In this document: piece after piece, positions 11,930-21,529 of the stretch
Numbering within the stretch: the stretch's first letter is position 1
Layout: each line of letters starts with the position of its first letter
Assembly: GCA_030052745.1 (NCBI GenBank)
Contig: JANBVO010000010.1
Coordinates: 434,001-498,000, forward strand
Direction: 5' to 3'
DNA: 64,000 nt
Origin: Pleurostoma richardsiae
Taxonomy: Eukaryota; Ascomycota; Sordariomycetes; Calosphaeriales; Pleurostomataceae
The notes under the pieces: generated by a model
What the model was told of the DNA's origin: nothing
Seen by the model: only the letters and a program-made list of their open reading frames with translations
Databases searched by the model: none
Translations under genes and position numbers: made by a program

Positions 11930-12873
11930 GTGGCAATGCTTGTCGTGTCCTGATGGCAGTTGTCGGCGGATCGCAAAGTGGGACAGTATCAACCTCACGG
12001 TGAGGGGTTAGCCTCATCTTTATTCCGATGCCAACGCCCCTGACTACTGCGTGAAGTCCCATAGTCATAGCTTCAATTTATGTCAGCTTTAAGGTGGTGG
12101 GCAATAGGTAGTGCTGGTGAACTCTGAGTGTTACTTGTCCACTCGGAAGAGCAGTACTTTAGCCCCAAAGTGGCCTAGCACATCGTTGAATGCTTCGCAT
12201 CTTTGTCACCCTCTTCCGCGAGGCACCTAACAGCGATGCAAATGATCTCATTCGTCATCCTGCTCCTCGTGTACAGAACTGTGGCTGATTTGTCTGTACT
12301 TTGGGAGCTTGAGTCGGCTGCTCGCCTAAGCTCTCCCCGATGGCCCGCCATTCAAGACTTCGGGATAGTTTTCTCCCGATATCTCAGCCCTCACTGCCAA
12401 GTACAAGAAGAGTTAGAGACTTATGTTCCTGTCTGCTGAGAGATACCTGCGATTGGTGCGCTTCCTTCGCTCTCTCTTTGCCCGGAGAGCCCCAGAAACA
12501 TATTGGTCGAGCCAGAAGTCTCGGGTTCTCAACTTAGGACGCAACAATCTGCCCATCGTGTTGAACGAAGCCGTGGCCAACCCTCACGTTGACTCTGCAT
12601 TCTTCGGCGTGCTCACCAAGCCTTGTCATGGAGACTCTTTCAGGAGGAGCTAGAACCTCACAGTAGAGCATGTCATACTGCCACGCAGCAATACGAGTCA
12701 CTTATGTGCTCCGACCACGGTAATGACGGCTGCATTTACCTATCGATCTGAATATGCGACTAAGTTTATCTCGTACTATGCCATACCTCATGTAGTTCTC
12801 CAGCAAACACGCTATACTTGTAGCTGGTGGTTCGTTAATTTCAGACTAAGTCTTCTCCAGTGCAGTTGACTTT
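11930..12873. other. Intergenic, convergent 3' flanks
   Basis: This lies between the GH51 stop and the stop of the minus-strand DUF8021-like gene. The short frames at 12203-12653 have no recognisable domain and no good splice links. No gene, repeat or RNA is supported. Confidence 0.45.
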
Positions 12874-14760
12874 TTAGAGGCCCTTCTCTGTCCAAGCTGA
12901 AGTGTACCCAAAGGGCATCCACTTGATCATACACTCCACACGTGAGATATATCCATTTGCAACCTTAATTAACTGTGGGATCATGTAGGTACTGGGGACG
13001 AGCCCTGTCGCGGGCAGTGGAGCCGGGCCTGTGGCTGGATTATCGACCATGGCAACGACAACGACTACTCCTTTGTCGGCGTCAGTAACTAGAATACGCC
13101 GGTCACGCACCGCAGTCGTCAGATTGTAGAGGCCATTGGGAGAATCCCCATGCCCATCCATCTGAGCAGCGCATGTCAGATTTGCCTGGATGCCGTTGTC
13201 ACGACGGGTGCACCCAGGACTGAACATGACGCTCGCGCTGGAGTGACGCTCCATGCCTTCGAAGTACGCCTCCAGCAGTTTCTGAGATGGAACTGTTCCC
13301 GACTTTTCGTTCTGTTCCTGAAATATCCTATCGAGACGGCCAAGTGAATCTCCCTTCCACTCTACGGGAAGCGGTGGCCGCATGAGGGTGATGGTGCCGC
13401 CTCTCGAGCCGGGGGACTCAGCGCGTACAGCGATGGCCTCGATCTCTGTGATTTTTCTTGCGTTAGTCGTCACTCGGAGCGCGAGCACCCCGGGAGTGCT
13501 GTGCTCTTTGATAAGACCCCAGTAAGCAGCTGTTCCGCTTTCCGGATCTGTGAAGCTGGCTGCGTAGTCATCCGTTCCAGGCATAGCAAACTGGCCGAGG
13601 GTCTCCCACAGGCCATCGCCAAGTGCCAGGAACTGGCCGTTTTCGGAATATCGTGTGCCATCGGCTAGTGGCAGGGCTGAGGTGTCGTTTGTCAACATGG
13701 CATGGAGTACTAGTTGGACTGCATTCTCTAGGCAGTTGCAACCGCACGGGTCCGCCAGCGTCCGGTTGCTGCCGGCTCCGTTAAGCTTTGCCGGAGCATC
13801 GCCCGGAAACGCGGGACGCATGCCGTAAGGGACCTCGGTCAAGGTCATCTCAATGCGAAAAAGCTTGTCGCCTCGCAGACGAAATGCCCCAGCGGCCTGT
13901 AAGGTGCGCGGAACGTCAAAGTACGGCGGAATGGGCGACCAGGTGCCGTTGATGTCCGGCAACTCACGGACAGTGCCGTTATGGTCGAGCGTGGTGATGG
14001 CAAGTATGGCCTGTCGCTCCTCATCGACGACAGGAAACCGGCGCTCTCGAATCCTAGTGACGAAGCCGAGGAACCCTGTCTGGAACTGAGCTTCACAACC
14101 ATGCGACGCAAACACCGTGTTGTTGGAGTGGCCGTAAGCGTCTCCTGTCTGAACATTTGTCGTCTGAAGACCGTCCTCGATGCGGTTGCAGTCCTTGTCA
14201 AAGAAAGAGTAATTCCCCCGGGGATCGTTGCGCTCCATTCCGGTATAATACTTGTTGCTCTGATCGATTAGCAGCGAGCGTGGGATTCGCTCGGCTGGTG
14301 GTACTACTTCCACCCAGGTGGCTTGCGGCTCGCCCATCTTCTCATATAGTGCTGCTCCGGCAGGGTCACGCGTAATCTGTGTCTCAATTTCGCTTATTCT
14401 TCCATCCTCTTCCAGCTGGAGTCGGACGACGTAGATGACAGGAACGTCATTCTCGCTGATTGTAGTGATTGCCGCGGCCTGCCCAGACTCCGGATCTGCG
14501 AAGACATGGCGGTACTTGCCTTGAGAGCTGGTGACCTGCCATTCTCCGGTTCCAAGTGGGAGAATCTGGTCATTCTCCACGTATTTAACACCGAGGGTCG
14601 TCTGTAGGCACGTCGGGTCGTGGCCAGTCAGAGCATTGAGGTACTCTAAAATAAGGTTCTCTAAGCAGGGCCTTTTGCAGGCTTCCCGTGGGATGAGTGA
14701 GGAACCCTGTATCAGACCTGACCATTCGAGGATGGAGACAACAGCATTTTTCAGGTTCAT
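12874..14760 (-). CDS. Tandemly duplicated DUF8021-like (NTF2/SnoaL-like) protein
   Basis: An uninterrupted 628-codon frame. Two homologous halves are visible by eye. Each starts with a cysteine-containing CLEN block (about residues 33 and 345), then a YxENxQxLxLGxGxW motif, then an (F)xDPESGxAA motif, then a run ending in ITEIE or ISEIE. Each later has a YxGMER motif and an MPFG/VPYGM-type end. This pattern matches my memory of the fungal DUF8021 family (NTF2-like, usually single or double, often secreted). I see no clean signal peptide; the N-terminus MNLKNAVVSILEWSGLIQGS is only weakly hydrophobic. Cysteines are spaced as in extracellular proteins. Role unknown. Neighbouring enzymes are not obviously linked. 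ATG 14760 is the first in frame. Confidence 0.78.
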   Translation of the reverse strand: MNLKNAVVSILEWSGLIQGSSLIPREACKRPCLENLILEYLNALTGHDPTCLQTTLGVKYVENDQILPLGTGEWQVTSSQGKYRHVFADPESGQAAAITTISENDVPVIYVVRLQLEEDGRISEIETQITRDPAGAALYEKMGEPQATWVEVVPPAERIPRSLLIDQSNKYYTGMERNDPRGNYSFFDKDCNRIEDGLQTTNVQTGDAYGHSNNTVFASHGCEAQFQTGFLGFVTRIRERRFPVVDEERQAILAITTLDHNGTVRELPDINGTWSPIPPYFDVPRTLQAAGAFRLRGDKLFRIEMTLTEVPYGMRPAFPGDAPAKLNGAGSNRTLADPCGCNCLENAVQLVLHAMLTNDTSALPLADGTRYSENGQFLALGDGLWETLGQFAMPGTDDYAASFTDPESGTAAYWGLIKEHSTPGVLALRVTTNARKITEIEAIAVRAESPGSRGGTITLMRPPLPVEWKGDSLGRLDRIFQEQNEKSGTVPSQKLLEAYFEGMERHSSASVMFSPGCTRRDNGIQANLTCAAQMDGHGDSPNGLYNLTTAVRDRRILVTDADKGVVVVVAMVDNPATGPAPLPATGLVPSTYMIPQLIKVANGYISRVECMIKWMPFGYTSAWTEKGL

Positions 14761-15530
14761 TATCTGTTCGTCAATGGCGCTCTACTGATCTGTCCCACTA
14801 CAATTTACTGGGCCTACTCTGCCAACTTCCCTAGAAGAAGAACAGACTCACCGTTTATAAACACCTTGCTAGGAAGTAGTACTGTACAAATGAAGTACAC
14901 GATAGAAGGAGAACTTGCAAGGAAGCTTTCTGGCAAAATACGTCTCTTTCGGAGACTCGGTCTATACTGTGAAACGACGGCTAAAGTCCTCTATAAGATG
15001 AGACATCGGCGGCTAACAGTAATATGGCAATATGGCGTCAATTACCGCACGCCCACTCACTGAAAGATTGAGGGATGTCCAACCGCTGTTGGGCAGCACG
15101 TTATCCAGCTGAAATGCAGGCTGATATCTCACTTGCTCGCTTCTTTTGGCGATGCTGTATCCACGCCTGTGATTCGCCCTTGACTCCGGATGACGGGAGG
15201 TGGTTTTGGTGCGGCATCCTTCGTGCGACGTTCGGCAAGTTTTCTCGGAATCAGGGCTTGGCGCTGCTCTCTTGAAAGAGCCTCGTATGTAGTCCACGTA
15301 AGGTTTATCTGCACAGCCACCCGCTAGCTATTGGCGTGTGGAGTCCCTGTTTAGGCACCTGTAAAGAGGCCGGACGCAATTGGCATTTCTAGCCTCTTCG
15401 CACCGCGATCTTTCCGTCACGTATCTAGACAGGTTGGCACAGTACCTTACGTATAGGCTATAGCCGCCAATCTACAAAGCTACGGATAGACTGGCACGCC
15501 AGGTGTCAGTCATACTGCATCAGCAGCCAG
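14761..15530. promoter_or_regulatory. Divergent promoter region, DUF8021-like gene / Zn2Cys6 gene
   Basis: The 770 bp separate two divergent starts. Overlapping short frames of up to about 95 codons at 15013-15320 on both strands have no family resemblance. No specific operator could be assigned. Confidence 0.4.
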
Positions 15531-17555
15531 ATGGAGATCCAGCCCCGCGAGAGCCCCTCATCCTCCGGCTCAACGCTGCTCAAGACGTGCCAGACGTGCT
15601 TCCACGCCAAAATCCGCTGCGAGCGCACTCAAGACTCGGGCCTGTGCGACCGATGCCTGCGCTTGGGCAAGGAATGTGTCTTCGCTCCGGCCCGGCGACG
15701 CAATGCACCCCCTCGCCGCAGCCGGATCGACCGCCTCGAGGCCAAGATCGACCGCATTGTCGGCTCCCGCACCCCGAGTCCGGGTCCCGCGGCCACGACT
15801 GCTAGTACCGGCAGCGAAGACCCTGCGGAGCAGTCAGGGGGCGCGCAGGCTCCAGCTGCTCTTGGTTCTGCCAGCCCAGACTTGTTTGACCCAGTCGCGG
15901 GCGGGATAATCTCGCGGCAAAGGGCCGAGAGGACCTTGGCCGTTTACAGGAATAAGATGATCCTTCACTTCCCCTTTGTCTTGATACCAGACGCCGTAAC
16001 GATTGAGACCCTGCGCCTGGAGCGGCCTTGTCTCTGTCTCGCAGTGCTTGCTGCCGCCAGTTTCGATGATGTCCTCCTTCAGCGGACCCTAAGCCGCTCT
16101 TTCAACCGCCTGATCGCAGCCAGGCTGGCCCAAGGCGATCTCGTTTCCATTGACACCCTCCAAGGCCTCATGGTACATCTTGCGTGGTAAGGCGTAGACC
16201 CATGATTTGCGAAGCGCCGGCGATGCCACGGTTGCTGACGGAGGTTCTCATAGGGCGCACTACCAGCCACGACCGAGGAGGTATTCCCAACACCTACACC
16301 TTGCCACAAGCATCGTGTCAGACATGCGGCTGGACCGTCCGAAGAATCCAAACCTATGGAACATCCATAAGCCTCGTGGCCTTGACTCTGACTGGAGCTC
16401 GGAAGAACTGAGAGCCCTCATTGGAACTTACTATTTGACCACCAGGTATGGCATCGGAGTTGGACTTTACTTGACCGAACCTTAACATAATGTGTAGCTC
16501 TTCTATCCTCCTGCAAAAACTTCGTCACTTCCCGTACAGTCACTTCATACTAGAAAGCAGCGAAAAGCTCGCTTCTGGACTCGAACACCCAACGGACAAG
16601 TATCTCCCGTACATCGTTCATCTCCAAAGATTCTCCGAGGAGGTCGATGACATCATTGCAAGCACGGCCAGCGTAGCTTCGGTTGACGACGTGAATGCTC
16701 GAATCACAAGGGTACGGGGGAAGCTAGACCTATTCAAGTCTTCACTTCTCTTCCCTCTTAGTGATTGCCGTAGGTAGTCCTCCTCTCCGGAGTAGTGCGA
16801 ATACTGATCGAATCTCAGCTACGATGGTCCTGCAGCTCAACTCTTTGGAGCTCTTCATCAGCCAACTTTTTCTGCCGGGCTTTCCATTTGCCCTAGACAG
16901 GTATCAGAAGACAATACCTGATGGAGCTCAGCTAGTCAACTGCCTGGCTGAGAGCATCTCGGCTTCCAAGTCGCTAGTCAGCTTCTTGTTGACTATGATG
17001 CCTGGGGAGGAATTTGCCATGACCAATATCGCATGGATCATGATGAGTTGTGGCATGTCGTTGGCCGTAAGACTAGACATTCTCGCGAGAGACCCTCGCG
17101 TGGCAGATATGACCAAGCATCTGCTTCGCTTTCTGGATATTCGGCATGCCCTGAGACAGGTTATTCTGAGGCTTGAGCATGCCGCGACCCAAAACACGGA
17201 CAAAGATGGCGACCCCGATACTTTCACTCAATTGTTCCATCGAGCACAAGCCATTGAGGCGTGGTACCTGCGACAACGAGGCGCCTCCAATGTCTCTAGC
17301 CCAGCTGACCAGACCGTGGAAAGTGCACCGCCCACGATTAATATTTTGACGGTCGGTCAGGACGCGGCCATGTATGCGCCTCCGCCGCTAGATGCTATGG
17401 GGAGCTTAGTCGGGCAGACTCCTATGGGGCAGCAGTTGAGCGTGACCGGAGACTTTCACGACTTCTCGGTCATGGACTTCTTCAGCAACGACGTGCAGGA
17501 GCTCGACTTCGGCCCCTACTTTTTAAGCTCAGCTAGTTCGGAATCCTACCAGTGA
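15531..17555 (+). CDS. Zn2Cys6 transcription factor
   Basis: Four exons (15531-16186, 16254-16445, 16498-16769, 16819-17555) give 618 residues. The binuclear cluster lies at about residues 20-50: CQTCFHAKIRC then CDRCLRLGKEC (CX2CX6C...CX2CX6C). It is followed by a basic linker and a short leucine/isoleucine heptad (IDRLEAKIDRIVG) for dimerisation. The middle region resembles fungal regulators that carry a GTYYLTTR-SSILLQKLRHFPYS block, and the acidic C-terminus (DFSVMDFFSNDVQELDFGPYF) looks like an activation domain. Each junction restores frame and family sequence. It sits 456 bp upstream of the beta-lactamase-like gene on the same strand and diverges from the DUF8021-like gene, so it may control one or both. 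That is inference only. Confidence 0.9.
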
Positions 17556-18011
17556 GGCCGGCACGTTGGAAAGGTCCACTATGGCGGTGCAGCGCTATCT
17601 TACCTTTAAATAGCCGTGCGCTCTAGGTTATGTTGACTCAGTGGTGTGGGCACGGAGTCGGACACGGACACGGACACGGAGTGTGGGTCCTGATGGGCAC
17701 CCGCACGTTGACATACGCTTGACCGAACAACCATCAACACCAGCAAAGAGCCGAAGGAGCCATCTCCAGGGCTTGATCCATTTGTGGGAACTAAGAGGAG
17801 CCTTGGGGCTTGCCGTAGCCCCTGATCGGCGAGGCTACGAAAATTTGCTGTGTTAATGGCATCCTTCCACGTCTATGATGAAGGACCGCAGGACACCGAC
17901 TCTTCGTTACTTAAAGACAACAGTCTGCCTTTTCATCATGGCCGAAACTCAAAGGGCTTATGATCAGGCAGCCTCGTTATTTACTCTGGAATATCTCCAA
18001 ACCTTCCAATC
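17556..18011. other. Intergenic with a hexamer microsatellite
   Basis: This is the 3' flank of the Zn2Cys6 gene and presumed promoter of the beta-lactamase-like gene. It contains a short tandem hexamer array described separately. Confidence 0.5.
17658..17678. repeat. Tandem hexamer repeat (CGGACA)n
   Basis: About three perfect copies of CGGACA with a degenerate CGGAGT-type copy on either side (CACGGAGTCGGACACGGACA onward). It lies in the gap between the Zn2Cys6 gene and the beta-lactamase-like gene. It may be neutral slippage; each unit contains a CGG triplet, the half-site of Zn2Cys6 proteins. Confidence 0.7.
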
Positions 18012-19853
18012 ATGCATTTCTTGACATCTGCCGCTGCCATTCCCTTGGCGGTCACCATCGTCCAGCTCTCGAGTCAGGTCGCCGCTGACCAGTCAACTTA
18101 CCAACCGTGTCCCCTCCTCAGAGCTTACTACCCGGCTCCGTCCATCAACAAGACGTCCGATGTCATCCAGGCGGCGTCACAGCAGTTCGCCGCCCTGTTC
18201 GACGGCCTCATCCAGACAGGCGGCAGCGATGACTTCGGTTCAATCACACCGAATACAACATCCTTCTCAGTAGTCCTGTTTTCCGGCGCTGTTGATGCCG
18301 TTGACGACCCCATCTTCTTTGAGTATCATCATACAGCACCAGTCTCAGAAGATTCGAACGGCAATGTCACACTAGACACGGTGTTCCCCTTGGGCACGCT
18401 GACGCAGTTGTTCACGGTCTACTCGTGGCTTATTGAGATGGGTGACACGGAGTGGGAGTCGCCCATTACCAAGTTTCTACCGGAACTCACGGCTGCGAAT
18501 GCTTCAGTCGATACCTTGGCTGTGAACTGGGATGAGGTGACTGTCGGTGCGCTGGCTGGACAGATGTCCGGGATCGCCCGGGACTGTATGTCAAGCCCTA
18601 TGCACTATCGGTGATTTTGCTAATAGGACATAGCGAACGTTTGCCATCTCGGAGAACCTTGTGACTACCAATGTAAGCCCTATAGCAACATCCTATAGAT
18701 GTAAAAACGTCCGTATAACTTCGGGTATACTGACTGTTGCCCAGCGTTCGTTAACGCTTTCGCCGGTGTCGCCCCGGTATTCCTGCCGGACACAACTCCA
18801 GCTATCTCCAATGCAGCCTTTCAGCTCCTGACCTTTGCCCTCGAGCGGAAGAGCCCGCGATGTAAAGTCAGAGACTCCGCCAACATCTTCTCAACAGCCA
18901 TGCTTGAGCCGCTCAACATGACTCGGAGCGGGTTCCTTTCCTCAGAAAATGAGGCGAACATCTTCGGCCAGGGCATGAACAGCTCTGCGATCGGCGAGCC
19001 AGCGTAAGCCCAACCGCTGTTCCCACCTCATCTGTCACTCTACACCGTGCTAACGGCCAACCGGCGCAGCGCTCTCTCACTCCTCTCCACCACCCGCGAC
19101 CTCGCCCGCGCCGGCCACGCCATGCTCTCCTCGCGCCTCGTTCCCGCGGCCGTCACGCGCCGCTGGCTCCAGCCCGTCGCCGACACGTCCAACCTGCGCA
19201 ACGGCGTCGGCCGCCCCTGGGAGATCTACCACGCCGGCCAGTACGCAAACTCGTCCGTGCTCGACGTCTACACGAAGTCCGGCGCCGTGTCGGCCTACTC
19301 CAGCTACTTCGGGCTCGCGCCCGACTTCGGCGCCGGCTTCGCCATCCTCGCGCACGACGCGAGCGGCGCGGCCCCGGACCTGAACGTGTACGCGGACGTG
19401 GTCTCGCTCGCCGTCGTGGAGCTGGAGGAACTGGCGGCGGAGCAGGCGGCTGCGAGGTACGCGGGCGAGTTCAGCAGCAGCGGCAGTGATGACGTTGCGG
19501 TGTTCAATGTCTCGAGCGACGGGCCGGGCTTCATCGTGCCGGTCCTCGCTGTTGGCGGCGTGGATCTCAGGAAGCAGGTGGCCGATGTGGCGGGCATCGA
19601 GCTCGAGGACCTCGACTTCCGCGTGTATCCCACGAACGTGATAAAGGGGACGATGCACCAGTTTGTGGCTGTGTTTCAGGATAAGAGCGCGCCGGTGGAC
19701 ATGGACACGCCGACGTGTATTACGTGGCAGAACGTGGACTCGCTGGGCCCGGACGTCGCGGATCGCTTCATCTTCGAGATCAATGAGAGCAGCGGAAGCG
19801 CCAAGAGCGTGATCATTCCTGCGAAGGACGTGACGCTAACGAGTGCAGAATAA
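18012..19853 (+). CDS. Secreted beta-lactamase/serine-hydrolase-fold protein, catalytic residues replaced
   Basis: Four exons (18012-18585, 18634-18672, 18745-19003, 19070-19853) encode 551 residues with a signal peptide (MHFLTSAAAIPLAVTIVQLS). The fold is that of fungal class C beta-lactamase-related proteins: FPLGTLTQLFTVYSWLIE around the active site, MSGIARD, PAISNAAFQLL, LEPLNMTRSGF and the KTG-type box YTKSGAVSAYSS (K360-S361-G362). The family SxxK is TxxQ here (Thr129, Gln132), and the Tyr of YxN is Ile225. The Ser, Lys and Tyr of the acylation machinery are therefore all gone, and ordinary hydrolase activity is unlikely. The frame, introns and the rest of the fold are intact, so it looks like a maintained pseudoenzyme (binding, sensing or a non-hydrolytic reaction). 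The fourth exon is markedly GC-rich compared with the first. Confidence 0.85.
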
Positions 19854-20061
19854 GAGGACTTTGCGCGGAAATAGTCTGAATACAAAGTCAGAGGAAGGCG
19901 TGTATATACTTCTCATCATATAGACTTATTTCTCATACTATTTGAGAGGGTTTCCGAGACAACTGATCGGGCTGTACCTGCAACTGACGAAACCCGTCCT
20001 AATAGCTCGTCGACACCGAAGCGGGACGATGAGCATATCCTTGCCTATCTAATTACTTACA

Positions 20062-20884
20062 TTAAAACTGTATGCCTGTGCAGAGGGCGCCATCGACGTT
20101 CAGATTAGCTCCGGATATGAAGCTTGCCTTCGCACTGGCCAAGAACAGCACAGCATTTGCGACCTCTTCCCCTGTTCCCATTCTACCCATTGGATTCAGG
20201 CTTAGTTGACTCTCATACAGGGCCGGATTGCTCCGCTTCATGTTGCCCCATACGCCATCTTCCACGTACGTGTTGCCCGGCGAGACAGTGTTGGCCCGGA
20301 TGCTCTTCGGCGCGAGACTATGTGCCAACTGGGCTGTATAGCTGATGATTGCCGACTTGATGGAGTTGTAGGGAGACGGTGCGGCAAAGTCTATACCCCG
20401 CCCGCTGACTGACGCAATCGAGACGATATTGCCCTTTGTCCGCACCAGGTACGGCATTGCCGCATCGATCAGATGAAAAGTTCCCATCATGTCCGTCTGG
20501 AACATGGCGTGCCAGTTGGCTTCTGTGTCTGCAAGCGCCAGCGAGGAAACATTCGAAACAACCACATCGACTGGGCCGCTCTTCTCGGCGCACTGCGTCA
20601 CCCAGGAGCGCACCTGGTCCGGATCCGATACGTCCACAACTGCTCCAATGGCCTTCGCATTCGGGAAGTCGGTAGACAGCTTGTTCTGAGCTGCTTCAAC
20701 GTCGAGTCCTGTCCGCGAGCAGAAATGGACAATAGCCCCCTCCTCGAGGAAGCCTGTGACGATACTGCGGCCAATGCCCTTCGTTCCGCCTATCTACTGT
20801 AAGCAAGAGGGACTCATGTTTGATGCCACATGATCTGAACTCACCTGTCACCAAGATCACCTTGCCTTCGAGCCCCAGATGCAT
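20062..20884 (-). CDS. Short-chain dehydrogenase/reductase (SDR)
   Basis: Two exons, 20884-20845 and 20789-20062, are joined across a 55-nt intron (20790-20844) and give 255 residues, the classical SDR length. The cofactor motif TGGTKGIG is formed exactly across the splice junction. NVS stands where NAG is usual. The catalytic Ser-Tyr-Lys set is present as SVSGRG followed by YNSIK, and the family end motif is present as FLASAKASFISGANLNVDGA. It should be an NAD(P)(H)-dependent oxidoreductase; the substrate is unknown. It is tail-to-tail with the beta-lactamase-like gene (208 bp apart). An upstream in-frame ATG at 20941 could add 19 residues; ATG 20884 fits the usual SDR N-terminus better. Confidence 0.9.
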
Positions 20885-21529
20885 TCTCGCGGGTTTCTGG
20901 CGGTTCCACGGTGGCGTCAATGTACGTTGAGCGGAACTCAACTGGGAGCCGTCGGGTTTTCTCTATGAGACAGACTCTATACGTTGTTAGGGTTCCTTAT
21001 CGCTTCATAAGGCCAGCACCCTTTACGTCATTGGGCAGCACTTCCGCGGACATCTCGTCCCTTATCTCTGTCCCGAGATGCTTCACGCGCTTCCCGCAGC
21101 GGGGCACATTGCGCTAGACGCCCGAGCGTCGGGAACTAATCTTTAAGTTTGGACTTGGATCAATGAGCTCTCGGAGCTCCCGGTTGTAGTATTTCAAGAT
21201 GCCTTGCATGCACTTACAGATGGGCGTGTCACCGTCATGTGCCCCTGACAGACTTCGTTGACCCAATCCTGGAAGCTCACACACCGGAAATATTTGCTGC
21301 CGCCAAGCAGCGGCTGCACGGCCAACAGCACCGGGGTAAGCAATCACGTGCTCCTTCGACGCAGGGTTTTGGACAAATCAGGCGGACTCAGGTCAGGCTG
21401 AAACGCTTGTCAGCACGCTTTCAGACACTACCAGTACCTAGGTAGCGACAAGGACTCACCTTGTACACCTGATCCTCCTCTCTGACTTCTCCTCGTTTAT
21501 TGCGTGTTGCTCAAGTGACCCAGGACAAT
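20885..21529. promoter_or_regulatory. Divergent promoter region, SDR / NLR
   Basis: A 645-bp gap between divergent starts. Short frames of up to about 77 codons are present on both strands without recognisable domains. No small prion-effector-like gene, such as a HET-s or sigma-type motif partner, was visible beside the NLR. Confidence 0.4.

Noticed and set aside
19077-19658. 193-codon minus-strand frame
   Set aside because: It is antisense to the GC-rich last exon of the beta-lactamase-like gene and is low-complexity Arg/Val/Gly/Ala sequence.
20885-21529. A small prion-like effector gene paired with the NLR
   Set aside because: The short frames next to the NLR have no amyloid-motif-like sequence and the NLR N-terminus is a lipase-like domain, which would not need such a partner.
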